From Bradyrhizobium sp. 1(2017) (GTDB taxonomy: Bacteria > Pseudomonadota > Alphaproteobacteria > Rhizobiales > Xanthobacteraceae), in the NCBI RefSeq assembly GCF_011602485.2, contig NZ_CP050022.2:7770001-7834000 (forward strand): DNA of 64,000 nt, in the 5' to 3' direction. The position numbers were made by a program, and so were the translations under genes. How positions within the stretch are numbered: the first letter of the stretch is position 1; each line of letters begins with the position of its first letter. Below, one piece after another: positions 36,959-46,062 of the stretch. A model generated the notes under the pieces. It was not told the origin of the DNA. It was given only the letters and a program-made list of their open reading frames with translations, and searched no databases.

Positions 36959-37135
36959 CTATTTAGGTTTCTTTATTTCACGGAGGAAGGCAAGACGGAT
37001 TTCCTGGCGGTGCCGGGTCCTCTCGCATTGCGCCATCATCTCTTTGCGCTGTTCAGCAAGGTCACGACTGCGGGCAATCGCCCGGTCGGCAGCATCCAAT
37101 AATTCCTGGGTTTCCAGGCTAAACGCGTCAACCAT
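36959..37135 (-). CDS. small coiled-coil protein with leader element
   Basis: 58 aa from MVDAFSLETQ. Helical: LLDAADRAIARSRDLAEQRK, then EIRLAFLREIKKPK. Similar in plan to the 62 aa protein at 5456. The leader element ends 23 nt before the start. Function unknown. Confidence 0.7.
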   Translation of the reverse strand: MVDAFSLETQELLDAADRAIARSRDLAEQRKEMMAQCERTRHRQEIRLAFLREIKKPK

Positions 37136-37158
37136 CGCGTGCTCCTTCTGCGTATGCA

Positions 37159-37219
37159 GGCGGGAGCGCAATCGGTCTCTCGGCCACCGACGCCTACGGG
37201 CAGAGCCGAAGCCGGTGAT
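37159..37219 (-). promoter_or_regulatory. conserved small-gene leader element, copy 8
   Basis: Minus strand ATCACCGG, spacer, GCGTCGGTGGCCGAGAG, ACCGAT, TGCGCTCCCGCC. Closely similar to copy 11 at 50269, and similarity extends about 40 nt further upstream (CTCTGGCAA, TATTGTCT). Confidence 0.8.
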
Positions 37220-37316
37220 GGCGAGACAATATACCGTTTGCCAGAGGGTTCCTAGCTCGGATTAGAATGGTCCGGTTCCAGTCGTCATTTGGCCGGCCAG
37301 GTTGAGCCTGTCTACC

Positions 37317-38115
37317 GAGCCGTGATTCAAGCTCCTGATCGGGGGAGCGAATCATGCGCTACGAACTCACTGACGACGAGTGGGCAGCCATCAAGGCAAT
37401 GCTGCCGAGCAAGCCGCGCGGCGTGCCACGAGTGAATGACCGACGAGTTCTTAATGGAATCTTCTGGGTCTTGCGATCCGGAGCACCATGGCGCGACCTG
37501 CCACGCAACTTCGGTCCTTATACGACCTGCTACAATCGATTCGTTCGCTGGCGAAGAGCTGGTGTATGGGCCAAGATCATGAACGCATTGGCAGCCGCAC
37601 ATGACGCTGCTGTGCAGATGATTGACACCTCGATTGTCCGCGTGCATCAGCACGGCGCCTGCATCAACCGGAGCAACAGACAGTCGATTGGACGGTCTCG
37701 AGGTGGGTTGACCAGCAAGATTCATGCGCTCGTGGACACCAATGGCCTGCCAGTACGCTTGGCGCTGTCAGCAGGTGAGGCCCACGACAATCGGCTTGCC
37801 GGAAAGCTCATGTCTAACCTACAGCCCGGATCAATGCTGCTTGCTGACCGCGGCTACGACGCCGATTGGATTAGAGAGCTTGCCGTGAAGAGGGGCGCAT
37901 GGGCCAACATCCCTCCCAAAAGCAATCGCACCAGCCCAATTTGCTTCAGTCCTTATCTCTACCGCGCCCGCAACCGGGTCGAACGATTCTTCAACAGCTT
38001 CAAGCAATGTCGCAGGGTCGCCACGCGCTACGACAAGCTTGCCGCCAACTACCTGGCCTTCGTCCAACTCGCGTCAATCCGGCTATGGCTGCGCGTTAAT
38101 GAGTCCACGCCCTAG
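37317..38115 (+). mobile_element. IS5-type element, second copy
   Basis: Starts with GAGCCGTGATTCAAGC as in the other copy and carries an intact transposase. The 3' inverted repeat is missing: the transposase stop (TAG) is part of CTAG, where the IS701-type element begins. Confidence 0.85.
37354..38115 (+). CDS. IS5-family transposase, intact
   Basis: 253 aa in one frame. DUF4096-type N-terminus (LTDDEWAAIKAMLPSKPRGV), DDE core: first Asp in MIDTSIVRVHQHGA, second in LADRGYDADWIREL, Glu in RNRVERFFNSFKQCRR. The frame is complete, but the element may be immobile for lack of its right end. Confidence 0.93.
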   Translation: MRYELTDDEWAAIKAMLPSKPRGVPRVNDRRVLNGIFWVLRSGAPWRDLPRNFGPYTTCYNRFVRWRRAGVWAKIMNALAAAHDAAVQMIDTSIVRVHQHGACINRSNRQSIGRSRGGLTSKIHALVDTNGLPVRLALSAGEAHDNRLAGKLMSNLQPGSMLLADRGYDADWIRELAVKRGAWANIPPKSNRTSPICFSPYLYRARNRVERFFNSFKQCRRVATRYDKLAANYLAFVQLASIRLWLRVNESTP

Positions 38116-39564
38116 CACTACTTTGGCAGAATGTTGATTTTGCCGTGTTTTATAGGATTCCCGAATCAATTTTTCAATGATTCATGGGTGGTCGGCTCTT
38201 GGAGGGCTGACCATGCCGGGATGGGAAGACGAACTTGAACGCTGGCTGATGCCGTTCTTGGACCGGCTGGGTCATAAGGCCCGGCAGCGTATGTGTCCTC
38301 TGTATGTTGCGGGATTGATCGGTCCGGGCGATCGCAAGAGCGTTCAGCCAATGGCGGAACGCCTTGCCACGAGCAACTACGACCAGTTGCACCATTTTAT
38401 TGCGGACGGTGTCTGGGATGCGACGTCGCTGGAGACGGAGTTGCTCAACCAAGCGGACCGACTTGTGGCGGCAGGGATGCGGTGCTCGTTATTGATGACA
38501 CCTCACTGCCGAAGAAAGGTGAGCGATCGGTCGGTGTTGCGGCTCAATACGCGTCGGCTCTCGGTAAGACTGCAAATTGCCAAACGCTGGTGTCTTTAAC
38601 GCTTGCGCGCGGCGAAGTGCCAGTGATGGTCGCGTTACGTCTCTTTCTGCCTGACAGCTGGACAGGCGACATGTCTCGTTTGAAGCGCGCTCGCGTGCCA
38701 ATCGAACACCGAACGCCAAGGTCCAAGCCGGAGATCGCATTGGCCGAGATTGACCGCGCGATGGCAGCCAACATGCGCTTTGGATGTGTTCTGGCGGATG
38801 CGGGATACGGCCTCAGCGCACCGTTTCGCCAAGGGCTAACAGAGCGCGGGCTGACCTGGGCTGTCGGTATCCCTCGGCACCAGAAAGTGTATCCGGTCGA
38901 TGTGAAGCTCATTTGGCCGATCACCAAAGTCCGTGGCAAGCCACGAAAGCACCACGTGCTCGATATCTTATCGATTGCCGCAGAACAAATGCTGGCCAGC
39001 GCCAAAAGGGAAACCGTGAGTTGGCGTAGCGGGACGAAAGGTCGGCTTAAAGCTCGTTTTGCTGCTCTCCGTGTCCGCACCGCCGACGGCCCTCCGCAGC
39101 GAATATGGGATAAAGGTCAGCAGCATCTCCCAGGCGACGAAGCCTGGCTCATTGGCGAGCAACGTACCTCCGGGAGAAGAAATACTATCTTGCCAATCTT
39201 CCGGCTGCGACGGATCTGCGCACCCTGGCCGCCACCATCAAGGCACGGTGGATTTGTGAGCAGGCGCATCAGCAGCTGAAGGAGGAGCTTGGACTTGATC
39301 ACTTCGAAGGGCGATCTTGGCAAGGTCTTCATCGCCACGCTTTGATGACAATGATTGCCTACGCCTTCCTGCAACATCGTCGCCTCGCATACGCGGGGCG
39401 GAAAAAAAAGAATCAACGGGCCTCCGCCTCAGCCAACCATGCCAGCCGTACGTCACGCCATCGTCGATCTCATCCTTCGGCCGCCGTCTCAGCAGTGCCC
39501 ATATTGCCGAAAGAAAATCCGTGAAAAACAGCCGCGAAAACACAATCTGCCAAAGTAGTGCTAG
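38112..39564 (+). mobile_element. IS701-type element, full length
   Basis: Terminal inverted repeats start CACTACTTTGGCAGA on both sides, flanked by CTAG, which fits the YTAR target duplication of IS701. About 1.45 kb. The right 350 bp is also present at 24002. Inserted directly at the stop codon of otsA on one side and of the IS5 transposase on the other. Confidence 0.9.
38213..39560 (+). pseudogene. IS701-family transposase with three frameshifts
   Basis: Starts MPGWEDELERWLMPFLDRLG with GGAGG upstream. Frame breaks: near 38467 (before VLVIDDTSLPKKG, the first catalytic Asp), near 39160 (before [18 protein letters not shown]) and at an 8-A run at 39402-39409. DDE residues and the LADAGYG motif are readable in the combined frames. 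Inactive as read; the last slip could be a homopolymer error. Confidence 0.85.
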
Positions 39565-40925
39565 TTGCCGAGGGCCCCAAGGAAACTCTCGCGCCACGCC
39601 GTAATGCTATTGCGGCGGAGGACCGCCATCATGGCCCGCCAACGTTCGGATCTCTCTTCAAGTGGCATTTCCAGCGCAGTCTTCAATGCTTCGGCGACGG
39701 CCTCGGGGTCATACGGGTTGGCGATCACCGCAGCGTCGAGTTCGTAGGCTGCGCCTGCAAAGGGCGAGAGAATGAGCACGCCGGGGTCGTCGGAGATCTG
39801 TGCAGCGACATACTCTTTGGCGACCAGGTTCATCCCGTCGCGCAACGGAGTGACAAGAGCCACGCGGCTGAGCCGAAAGAACCCAGCGAGCGAGCGCTGG
39901 GAGAAGCTCCTGTTCAGATACTGGATTGGCGCCCAATCGAGTTCCGCGAAGCGTCCGGCCACATCTCCCGCCAGCGCGCCGAGTCTCTGCCTCAGCTCAC
40001 GATATTCAGGAACCTCGCTGCGCGTCGCGGTGGCGATCTGCAGCAAGCGGACATGGTTGCGGTACGCGGGATAGGCTTCGAGAAAGCGGGCGAATGCTTT
40101 GAACCGGTGCTCGAGCCCCTTACTGTAATCCAGCCGGTCCACCCCAATGATAAGCTGGCGCCCCCGGAGACTCTCCTGCAGCCGGCGCGCCGTTCGGGAT
40201 TTCACAGCGCCACTGGCCATTTCGGCAATGGCTTCAGTATCGATACCGATCGGGAAGGCACCGGCGCGTAGAACCCGATCGAAAGCGTGAACGTGGCCAT
40301 CGGTCGAAATCTTGCCGCCTGCACGGCGCGAGATGGCGTCATGGAACGCGGTCAAATCCTCCGTTGTCTGGAAGCCGACGAGATCATAGGCGCAGAGTGA
40401 TTTCAGCAGGTCGTCGCAGTGAGGAAGGGTCGCCATTACCCCCAAAGACGGAAACGGCGTATGCAAGAAGAACCCGATCCGTTGTGTGGTCCTGGCGCGG
40501 CGAAGTTCCTCGGCCATGGGGATCAGGTGATAGTCATGCACCCAGACGAGATCACTCGGGTTGAGCAGCGGCGCCAGGGCGTTGGCGAGCAGTGCGTTCA
40601 CCCGTCGATAGGCGGCCAAGTCGCGGCGGGTAAAGTTCATGAGATCGAGTCGATAGTGGAATAGAGGCCACAGTGCCGCGTTGGAAAAGCCGCTGTAGTA
40701 GCCGTCATAATCCGCGCGGCTAAGATCGACGGTGGCGTACGTCACGCCCTCGGTCTCGAAAACATTCGGCTCCGGTGCCGTTTCTCCTAGCCTGCCACTC
40801 CACCCAAACCATAATCCTCCAGCCTGATGCAGAGCATCGACGAGGCCGGTCACGAGCCCGCCGCTGCGCTGCGCAGCTTCTCCCGGCAAGGCGACACGGT
40901 TGGAGACGACGACCAAGCGGCTCAA
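39561..40925 (-). CDS. otsA: alpha,alpha-trehalose-phosphate synthase
   Basis: 454 aa GT20 enzyme making trehalose-6-phosphate from UDP-glucose and glucose-6-phosphate, for osmotic and drying stress. Motifs: RSGGLVTGL (20-28), WVHDYHLIP (128-136), GVDRLDYSKGLEHR (261-274), LRDGMNLVAKEY (361-372). Starts at a TTG with GGGGAACCC before it. The stop codon lies in the CTAG at the IS701 border, so the natural 3' flank is lost; otsB is not next to it. Full family length. Confidence 0.96.
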   Translation of the reverse strand: MSRLVVVSNRVALPGEAAQRSGGLVTGLVDALHQAGGLWFGWSGRLGETAPEPNVFETEGVTYATVDLSRADYDGYYSGFSNAALWPLFHYRLDLMNFTRRDLAAYRRVNALLANALAPLLNPSDLVWVHDYHLIPMAEELRRARTTQRIGFFLHTPFPSLGVMATLPHCDDLLKSLCAYDLVGFQTTEDLTAFHDAISRRAGGKISTDGHVHAFDRVLRAGAFPIGIDTEAIAEMASGAVKSRTARRLQESLRGRQLIIGVDRLDYSKGLEHRFKAFARFLEAYPAYRNHVRLLQIATATRSEVPEYRELRQRLGALAGDVAGRFAELDWAPIQYLNRSFSQRSLAGFFRLSRVALVTPLRDGMNLVAKEYVAAQISDDPGVLILSPFAGAAYELDAAVIANPYDPEAVAEALKTALEMPLEERSERWRAMMAVLRRNSITAWRESFLGALGN

Positions 40926-41049
40926 GCGGGTTCCCCGGTCCTTTCAGATTACCTTAACCGGGAAATGGTGGTCGTTGCACGGAACATGTCGTCGCCACCG
41001 ACAAGATCTTCGGGAGAACGCCGGGCCAACGCAGCCCTCACATACAGGA

Positions 41050-41214
41050 TCAAAGCCGACCCAGCAGCAGCAATACGAGGAGGATGACCACGATGGTACC
41101 AATGACACCCATGCCACCGTGGCCATAGCCGTAGCCGTAGCCGCCAAAGCGGCCGCTGAAGCCGCCAAGCAGGAAGATGACGAGAACAATGATGATGATA
41201 AGTCCGATCGACAT
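41050..41214 (-). CDS. small hydrophobic Gly/Tyr protein, DUF3309-like
   Basis: 54 aa: two membrane helices (LIIIIVLVIFLLGG and GTIVVILLVLLLLGRL) joined by a Gly/Tyr-rich loop (GRFGGYGYGYGHGGMG). This is the layout of DUF3309-type proteins. GAGGAGCC before the ATG. Often found with stress genes in rhizobia; function unknown. Confidence 0.75.
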   Translation of the reverse strand: MSIGLIIIIVLVIFLLGGFSGRFGGYGYGYGHGGMGVIGTIVVILLVLLLLGRL

Positions 41215-41256
41215 TATGCGGCTCCTCGGGCTGGACGTAAGGATCTGACCGTCGCG

Positions 41257-42073
41257 TCAACTGGTCGCGGCGTTTGGCGAAAGCGGCTGAACGACCGCTG
41301 CAGAAAACAGCACGGTAAATCGTGCGCCCTGACCGTCGGCGCCCCGCTCGATCCGCAACTCACCGCCAATCTGATCGATAAATGATCGAACAATTTTCAT
41401 TCCCAGCCCTCTGCTTGCGCAGGGGTCGAAGCCCTGGGGCAAAGCCGGGCCATCATTGGAGACGGACAGCGCATAGCCATGTTCCGGATCCGGCTCCAGC
41501 CTGATGGCGATCTGGCCCTTGCCGTATTTTGCCGCATTCGTGATCAACTCGTTGGCGATGAAGCCGAGCGGAATGGCGGTGACAGCAGGCAGATCGATCT
41601 GACTACCTTCGACGCTAACTTTTCCGTTGCAGGTGTCCGACGATGACATCGCAGAAAATTCGCGTCCAAAATCCTGAAGGAATTTCTTGAACTCAATTGT
41701 TCTCACGCCCTCGAAGGAATGAACGCGATGGTGGATGCGCGCAATCATCAAGACCCGATTGGCCGCCGCGCTCAATTGTGAGGCCGCTTCGGGATTGATC
41801 GAATTGCGGCTCTGCAGCGAAAGCAGGCTGATGGTCGGTCATCTGGAGATCGTTCAACAGCCGATGGTCGGACTCCTCCTTCAATAGTTGCTGTCTGTGG
41901 ATCAATTCGTCCTTTTGAAGAAGCCGCGCCTCGCTCTTCGCAAGCGCCTTTCGCAATCGAACCGCGATGAGCCGGTAATCCGTCAGCTCCGCAGCAGGCA
42001 GGCGTTGTTCCGGATCCTGAAAAATCACGCCCGGAGGTCGGCCCGAACTGCCTGACGCGTCTTCGTCAATCAT
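41257..42073 (-). pseudogene. HWE/HisKA_2 histidine kinase with frameshift
   Basis: The 5' frame starts MIDEDASGSS and has a helical region ending in EESDHRLLNDLQM, the phospho-acceptor His motif. One extra C near 41838 (GACCATC for GACATC) throws the frame; the rest (SLLSLQSRNSINPEASQLSA, GFIANELITNAAKYGKG, GLGMKIVRSFIDQIGG) is the ATPase domain in the next frame. Such kinases feed the general-stress response through PhyR. Intact apart from this base, so a sequencing error is a real option. Confidence 0.8.
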
Positions 42074-42162
42074 GACATCGGTCCCCTGATTAGCTCGCAA
42101 CCGCATTGAGTGCGACGGTCTATGATATAGACCGTCGCACTCGAACAGCGTCACTCGTGCGC

Positions 42163-42519
42163 TCAATACGGGGCGTAGTATTGGCGGCGATAGGGATACG
42201 GGCCGCCGTAGTAGCCTGGCGCGTAGTAGCCCGGTGCATAGCCCCGCCCGTAATAGCCCTCGCCGTAGGCTCCATAGGCAGCGGCTCCAGCCGCAGCACC
42301 CAGGATGCCAAGACCGATTGCGGCCCCCGGAGCGCCGTAGTAGCCGCGACGGTAGTGACGTCGGTAGTAGACCTCTGTCACTCCGGATGAAGAAGCGGCT
42401 TGCTCTGGAAGACTCGTGCTCGGCGAGATCGGAGCAGCCCCCGAAGGGAGCACCGAGCCGAGCATCGCCGCACCGAAGACCGCGACGGCAACCGCGCCTT
42501 TTATTATCTGGTGGTTCAT
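42163..42519 (-). CDS. secreted Gly/Tyr-rich protein
   Basis: 118 aa. Signal peptide (GAVAVAVFGAAMLGSVLPSG), a Ser-rich linker, RRHYRRGYYG, a hydrophobic Gly/Ala helix, and a C-terminal YYGRGYAPGYYAPGYYGGPY repeat. Likely exported, perhaps membrane-associated. The ATG has GAGAGGATACGA before it. Function unknown. Confidence 0.75.
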   Translation of the reverse strand: MNHQIIKGAVAVAVFGAAMLGSVLPSGAAPISPSTSLPEQAASSSGVTEVYYRRHYRRGYYGAPGAAIGLGILGAAAGAAAYGAYGEGYYGRGYAPGYYAPGYYGGPYPYRRQYYAPY

Positions 42520-42564
42520 AGTCGTATCCTCTCGAATTTGAAGTACGCCGTTCCTTGATGCGGT

Positions 42565-42720
42565 TCAACGCGGCAAGAGAACGCCTCTTTTCGGCTGAGG
42601 CTCTTTCGCCTCCTCATCCGCCAGCAACTTCAAGAGCACGTCGCGCTCCGCGTCACTGTGCGGCTCTGCAAGACGTTTCTTGAATAAAATGAGGTTCTGT
42701 AGGTGAATGTATTCCTCCAT
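42565..42720 (-). CDS. small helical protein
   Basis: 51 aa from MEEYIHLQNLILFKKRLAEP, then DVLLKLLADEEAKEPQ. Cytoplasmic helix-turn-helix-like coil; common in Bradyrhizobium. Precedes the secreted protein by 45 bp on the same strand. Function unknown. Confidence 0.7.
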   Translation of the reverse strand: MEEYIHLQNLILFKKRLAEPHSDAERDVLLKLLADEEAKEPQPKRGVLLPR

Positions 42721-42822
42721 GGGTGACCTCGCTGATTGGAGCGAAAGACGACGTTTTTGCGCGGGAGGCACGTTCGATCCATCCGCGCAATGCCTCCGAA
42801 TTCATGGGATTCTCCGAACTTC

Positions 42823-42975
42823 CTAAGTCCGGATAGGGCGCTGCGCCTTCGGGCATCGCTTGCATCCCGGGAAATCAAACGCGCAGAACTCCTCGTCTGA
42901 AAGCGCGCCTGCCGCCAGTTCGAAGCGGCACCACAACGCGACGGGTTGAAATTTAGCGGGCTGAATGTCGGGCAT
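42823..42975 (-). CDS. small Cys-containing protein with leader element
   Basis: 50 aa: MPDIQPAKFQPVALWCRFEL, then EEFCAFDFPGCKRCPKAQRP. Four Cys could bind a metal. Leader element ends 20 nt before the start. Probably co-transcribed with the 51 aa gene 102 bp downstream. Confidence 0.7.
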   Translation of the reverse strand: MPDIQPAKFQPVALWCRFELAAGALSDEEFCAFDFPGCKRCPKAQRPIRT

Positions 42976-42995
42976 GATGCTCTTCCCAAGACCAA

Positions 42996-43048
42996 ATGGG
43001 AGCAACACGCTCCCACTCACCGATGGATGCCGAGAATGCAGCGGTGAT
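42996..43048 (-). promoter_or_regulatory. conserved small-gene leader element, copy 9
   Basis: Minus strand ATCACCG, spacer, CATCGGTGAGTGGGAGC, GTGTT, GCTCCCA. The second hairpin is a perfect 7-bp stem (TGGGAGC/GCTCCCA) formed by different bases from the consensus, the best covariation evidence in the set. Confidence 0.8.
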
Positions 43049-43152
43049 GAGGATATCGTGCCGCAGTGCAGTTCGAGCTTATGGTCAAAGTTGCTCATTC
43101 ACGACAAATTAATGGACGGGATTTTGCCATCCCGAAGCTCCATTGCGTCGCG

Positions 43153-44015
43153 CTAGGATGTGACGAGAACTTCTACGGACATCCCGGGGAAGGCACCGGT
43201 GCTGCCGACGAAGCTGCCGGATACCGGGATCGTTTGCCGGATGTCGCGCGCGACCGCGACCGGGATCAGATTGAAGCCCCCGAGACTGCGATTGGTCGGG
43301 TCGAAAGTGATCCAGCCGGCTCCCGGTACGAAGACCTCCGCCGACGCATGGGTTGATCCCGCACCGGTCGATCCGACGCCGCCTTGTTCTGGATTGTAAA
43401 GGTAGCCGGAGACAATCCTGGCTCCGAAGCCGAGCATGCGTGCTGCTTCAGTGAATAAGACCGCGAAATCCCGGCATGATCCCCAACCACGATTCAGGGT
43501 TTCTACTGGCGTTTGGGTGCCCTCATCCTCACGGCTCTGATACCGAACAGCCTCGGAAACGCCGACGCTGAGGTCCTTTAGCAGCGACAGCGTGTCAGTC
43601 TGGCTGCCTCGAACGAACATTTGTGCCCAGTTTTTCAGGACTCCTGCTCCGTCCGGGAATTGAGGGGAGGACAGGGCGCCGAGATCGGTCCAATCGTCGT
43701 CAGAATAGCGGAATGGGTAAGCCATGGCCGAGACCGCGATGTCGAACACCGGCCACGCAACTGCGTCGAGCTGCAGCTCCGCGGTGTTGACGATCACCAG
43801 GTTGGAAGCCGCCATCTGAAACGTGGCCGTCGCGATCGTATTGCCGAACACATCGTGCGCCCAGGTCAGGTCCGCATGCGGCGTCACCGTGACGCTGCTC
43901 GAAATCAAACGAAGCTCGCGGCTTTCGCGCGGACGAAGCATCAAGCGGTGCGGCAACAGGCGCCATGTTCGTTGAATCGATAGGTCGTCGTGTAAAGAAC
44001 CTTCAGCGTCGTCAA
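43153..44015 (-). pseudogene. transglutaminase-like protein, N-terminal frameshift
   Basis: Normal N-terminus MTTLKVLYTTTYRFNE starts at a TTG (44015, CGGAG before it); one base is missing near 43965, after which LLPHRLMLRPRESRELRLIS continues in another frame to the end. Core with Cys161, His203 and Asp219 (counted from Met 43956: GWGSCRDFAVLF, STHASAEVF, WITFDPTNR) intact. A shortened product from 43956 may still be made. Bacterial transglutaminase-like/cysteine peptidase fold. Confidence 0.75.
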
Positions 44016-44152
44016 CGGAAAGCTCCGATCGGCGCAGCTACGGCCAGGCCCGTTATCCGGTGGTCCCCTTCGGGAAGTGTGGCCGAGTTGATGAGGCTAT
44101 GCAAATGTCGCTCCAGATGACCGAAACCCGAGGCGACCAGGAGGAACGCGCC

Positions 44153-44941
44153 ATGAAGAACCGGCCACCGCTTCCGCAAGATTTGAGCCGCCATACATAT
44201 CACATGCTGCTGGTCCGGCTGCAGATCGAGCTCGTGAAGCTGCAGCGCAGCGTGATTGATCGCCGCCAACGCATCCTTGTCATCGTCGAAGGTCGCGACG
44301 CCGCCGGCAAGGATGGCATGATCAAGTCGATTGTCGAACATCTGAGCCCACGCGATACCCGCGTTGTGGCGCTGGGCCCGCCAAGCAACCGGGAACAGTG
44401 TTCATGGTACTTCCAGGGACACGTTCCGCACTTGCCCGCGGCGGGAGAAATCGTGCTTTTCAATCGAAGCTGGTACAACCGTGCCGGAGTTGAACGTGTC
44501 ATGGGCTTTTGCACCAAGGAGGAAACCGAAGAATTCCTGGAGACCGTGCCGGCCTTCGAGGCAATGATCGGGCGTTCGGGGATAACTCTGCTCAAGTACT
44601 ACCTTGATATTTCGAAACAAGAGCAGAAGCGGCGGCTCGCCGACCGCCAAAGGGATCCCCTGAAGCAGTGGAAGCTGAGTCCCATCGATGCCAAGGCGCA
44701 GAAGTATTGGAAGGCCTATTCCGAAGCACGGGACAAGATGCTGGAGCGGACGCACACCGTCACCTCGCCTTGGACCGTGGTCCGGGCTGGTGACAAGGAA
44801 CATGCGCGGCTCAATGTCATACGCGATGTGCTGTGGCGGCTGAACTATCCGGGAAAGCACCGTCGTCTCCAGAGACCAGATCCGGCGGTCGTTTTTCCCT
44901 ACGATAAAGCCTGTTATGAGCGTGGCTTGATCGAGGGATAG
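44153..44941 (+). CDS. ppk2: polyphosphate kinase 2
   Basis: 262 aa. Moves phosphate between polyphosphate and nucleoside di- or monophosphates. Walker A EGRDAAGKDGM (46-56), Walker B LFNRSWYNRAGVERVMGF (102-119), lid with RQRDPLKQWKLSPID. Start at 44153 chosen for the strong CAGGAGGAAC; an upstream in-frame start lacks family sequence. Divergent from the transglutaminase gene. Complete, and fits with the stress genes nearby. Substrate class (ADP or GDP) cannot be read from the sequence. Confidence 0.93.
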   Translation: MKNRPPLPQDLSRHTYHMLLVRLQIELVKLQRSVIDRRQRILVIVEGRDAAGKDGMIKSIVEHLSPRDTRVVALGPPSNREQCSWYFQGHVPHLPAAGEIVLFNRSWYNRAGVERVMGFCTKEETEEFLETVPAFEAMIGRSGITLLKYYLDISKQEQKRRLADRQRDPLKQWKLSPIDAKAQKYWKAYSEARDKMLERTHTVTSPWTVVRAGDKEHARLNVIRDVLWRLNYPGKHRRLQRPDPAVVFPYDKACYERGLIEG

Positions 44942-44976
44942 ATGGAGCCCCGTGATGCCTCAGTTCGCATCACTCT

Positions 44977-45135
44977 TCAGACATAAGCCGTCCCCGACGA
45001 CTGCCGGACGCGCTCACGATTCTCTGAAGCGACGTGGCTGCAATTATCGCAACGAGCTGGGCGGGCGCCAACACTGCGAAGATCGGCCAGATGCCTCATC
45101 GACACGCCACATTGATCGCAGAGCCGTGGCGGCAT
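44977..45135 (-). CDS. small zinc-ribbon protein
   Basis: 52 aa: MPPRLCDQCGVSMRHLADL, then PARCDNCSHVASENRE, a CxxC...CxxC zinc ribbon. Related in outline to the 31610 protein. Lies 37 bp after the gene at 45173; the two may form an operon. Function unknown. Confidence 0.6.
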   Translation of the reverse strand: MPPRLCDQCGVSMRHLADLRSVGARPARCDNCSHVASENRERVRQSSGTAYV

Positions 45136-45172
45136 CTCCGACGCTCTATCAGGAGAGTGGGCGGCATCTCGG

Positions 45173-45382
45173 TCACTTCTCAATGCTTGAGATTCCGTTG
45201 ATCCAGCCAAACCAGATGACTGACCGGATTGGGTCTTCCAGAGTGCGAGCTTGGTCAAATTCCAACTTTGGATCTTCAGGGGGAGGGAACTCAAAGCCCC
45301 CAAAAAAGTCGTCGCGAACAAATCTGTGGCTATTGGGGATGGTTGGGAAGCGAGTCGTTGAGAGCGGGGAAATCTGCGACAT
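45173..45382 (-). CDS. hypothetical protein, 69 aa
   Basis: Starts MSQISPLSTTRFPTIPNSHR, then FVRDDFFGGFEFPPPEDPKL and VIWFGWINGI; aromatic-rich. Composition looks coding; the start is uncertain, with no good ribosome site. Could be a fragment. Confidence 0.4.
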   Translation of the reverse strand: MSQISPLSTTRFPTIPNSHRFVRDDFFGGFEFPPPEDPKLEFDQARTLEDPIRSVIWFGWINGISSIEK

Positions 45383-45659
45383 CCTCAACAATGGACTGAC
45401 CAGAGTTCCGCCGCTGTACCGTTTTGCTCACTCGCCAAGAAGTCCGATGCCAAACCTGCGATGGTGGAGGATCCTCAAAGGTGGCCGGATCATCCATCCG
45501 CAGTCCGTGCTCCAGATCGCCCGTTGTCAGCGCCGATACCGGGGGACGCCGGCCTATACGTTGTTGGACCAGTCATCCGGCTTCGTATGCTTGGCTTCTT
45601 CTCACCACCCGCTTCTCGGACAGTGGGGCCTGCCGCTCAAGGATGGACGAGCGCGCACT

Positions 45660-45869
45660 TGGGCTGATCTCATGTTTGATGAGAGCCGCGTTATCGTTGC
45701 TGCCATGCAAGGGTTGATGCGGGATGGCGTCCCTAGCTTAGCGGTGCATGATAGCCTAATTTTGCCTGAACAGCATGAGCGCCGGGGAGCAATGGCGTTG
45801 ATGGCGGCTTTCGGGGGGCATTTCCGCGTGGGCCATATCCCAGCGCAACATATGGCGATGCGCCGATAG
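45660..45869 (+). pseudogene. fragment resembling a replication-protein C-terminus
   Basis: Reads TWADLMFDESRVIVAAMQGL, then MRDGVPSLAVHDSLILPEQH. The PxLxVHDSxxxP motif occurs near the end of plasmid/phage replication or polymerase-like proteins. The long frame upstream has shadow-like composition. Weak call. Confidence 0.4.
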
Positions 45870-45915
45870 CAAACCCAAACATCTGTCAGAGAGTCGTCGC
45901 TTGGGACAAAGGAAC

Positions 45916-46000
45916 AAAAACGCCGCCCGCTTAAATAAAGCGCAGGCGGCGGATCACCAGCCCCGGGAGGGTGAGAGTAAAATCCCGATAAAGGTTAGTC
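45916..46000 (-). ncRNA. small RNA with CCUCCC loop and terminator, copy 2
   Basis: Same layout as 4889-4974: AACCTTTATCGGGATTTTAC, stem TCACC/GGTGA around CTCCCGGGGCT, then a GC-rich terminator and TTTTT. Conservation continues about 30 nt upstream (GATGAAC, CACG.CG.GAC), likely part of the promoter. Transcript ends estimated. Confidence 0.6.
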
Positions 46001-46062
46001 CCGACGTGTCGCCCTAAGGTTCATCGGCATCGAGTGGCAACGCCCGAGGTCAAAGATAAAAT

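Noticed and set aside
44952..45659. Long plus-strand frame after ppk2
   Set aside because: Composition is shadow-like and two better minus-strand small genes overlap it; only its last part was kept as a possible replication-protein fragment.
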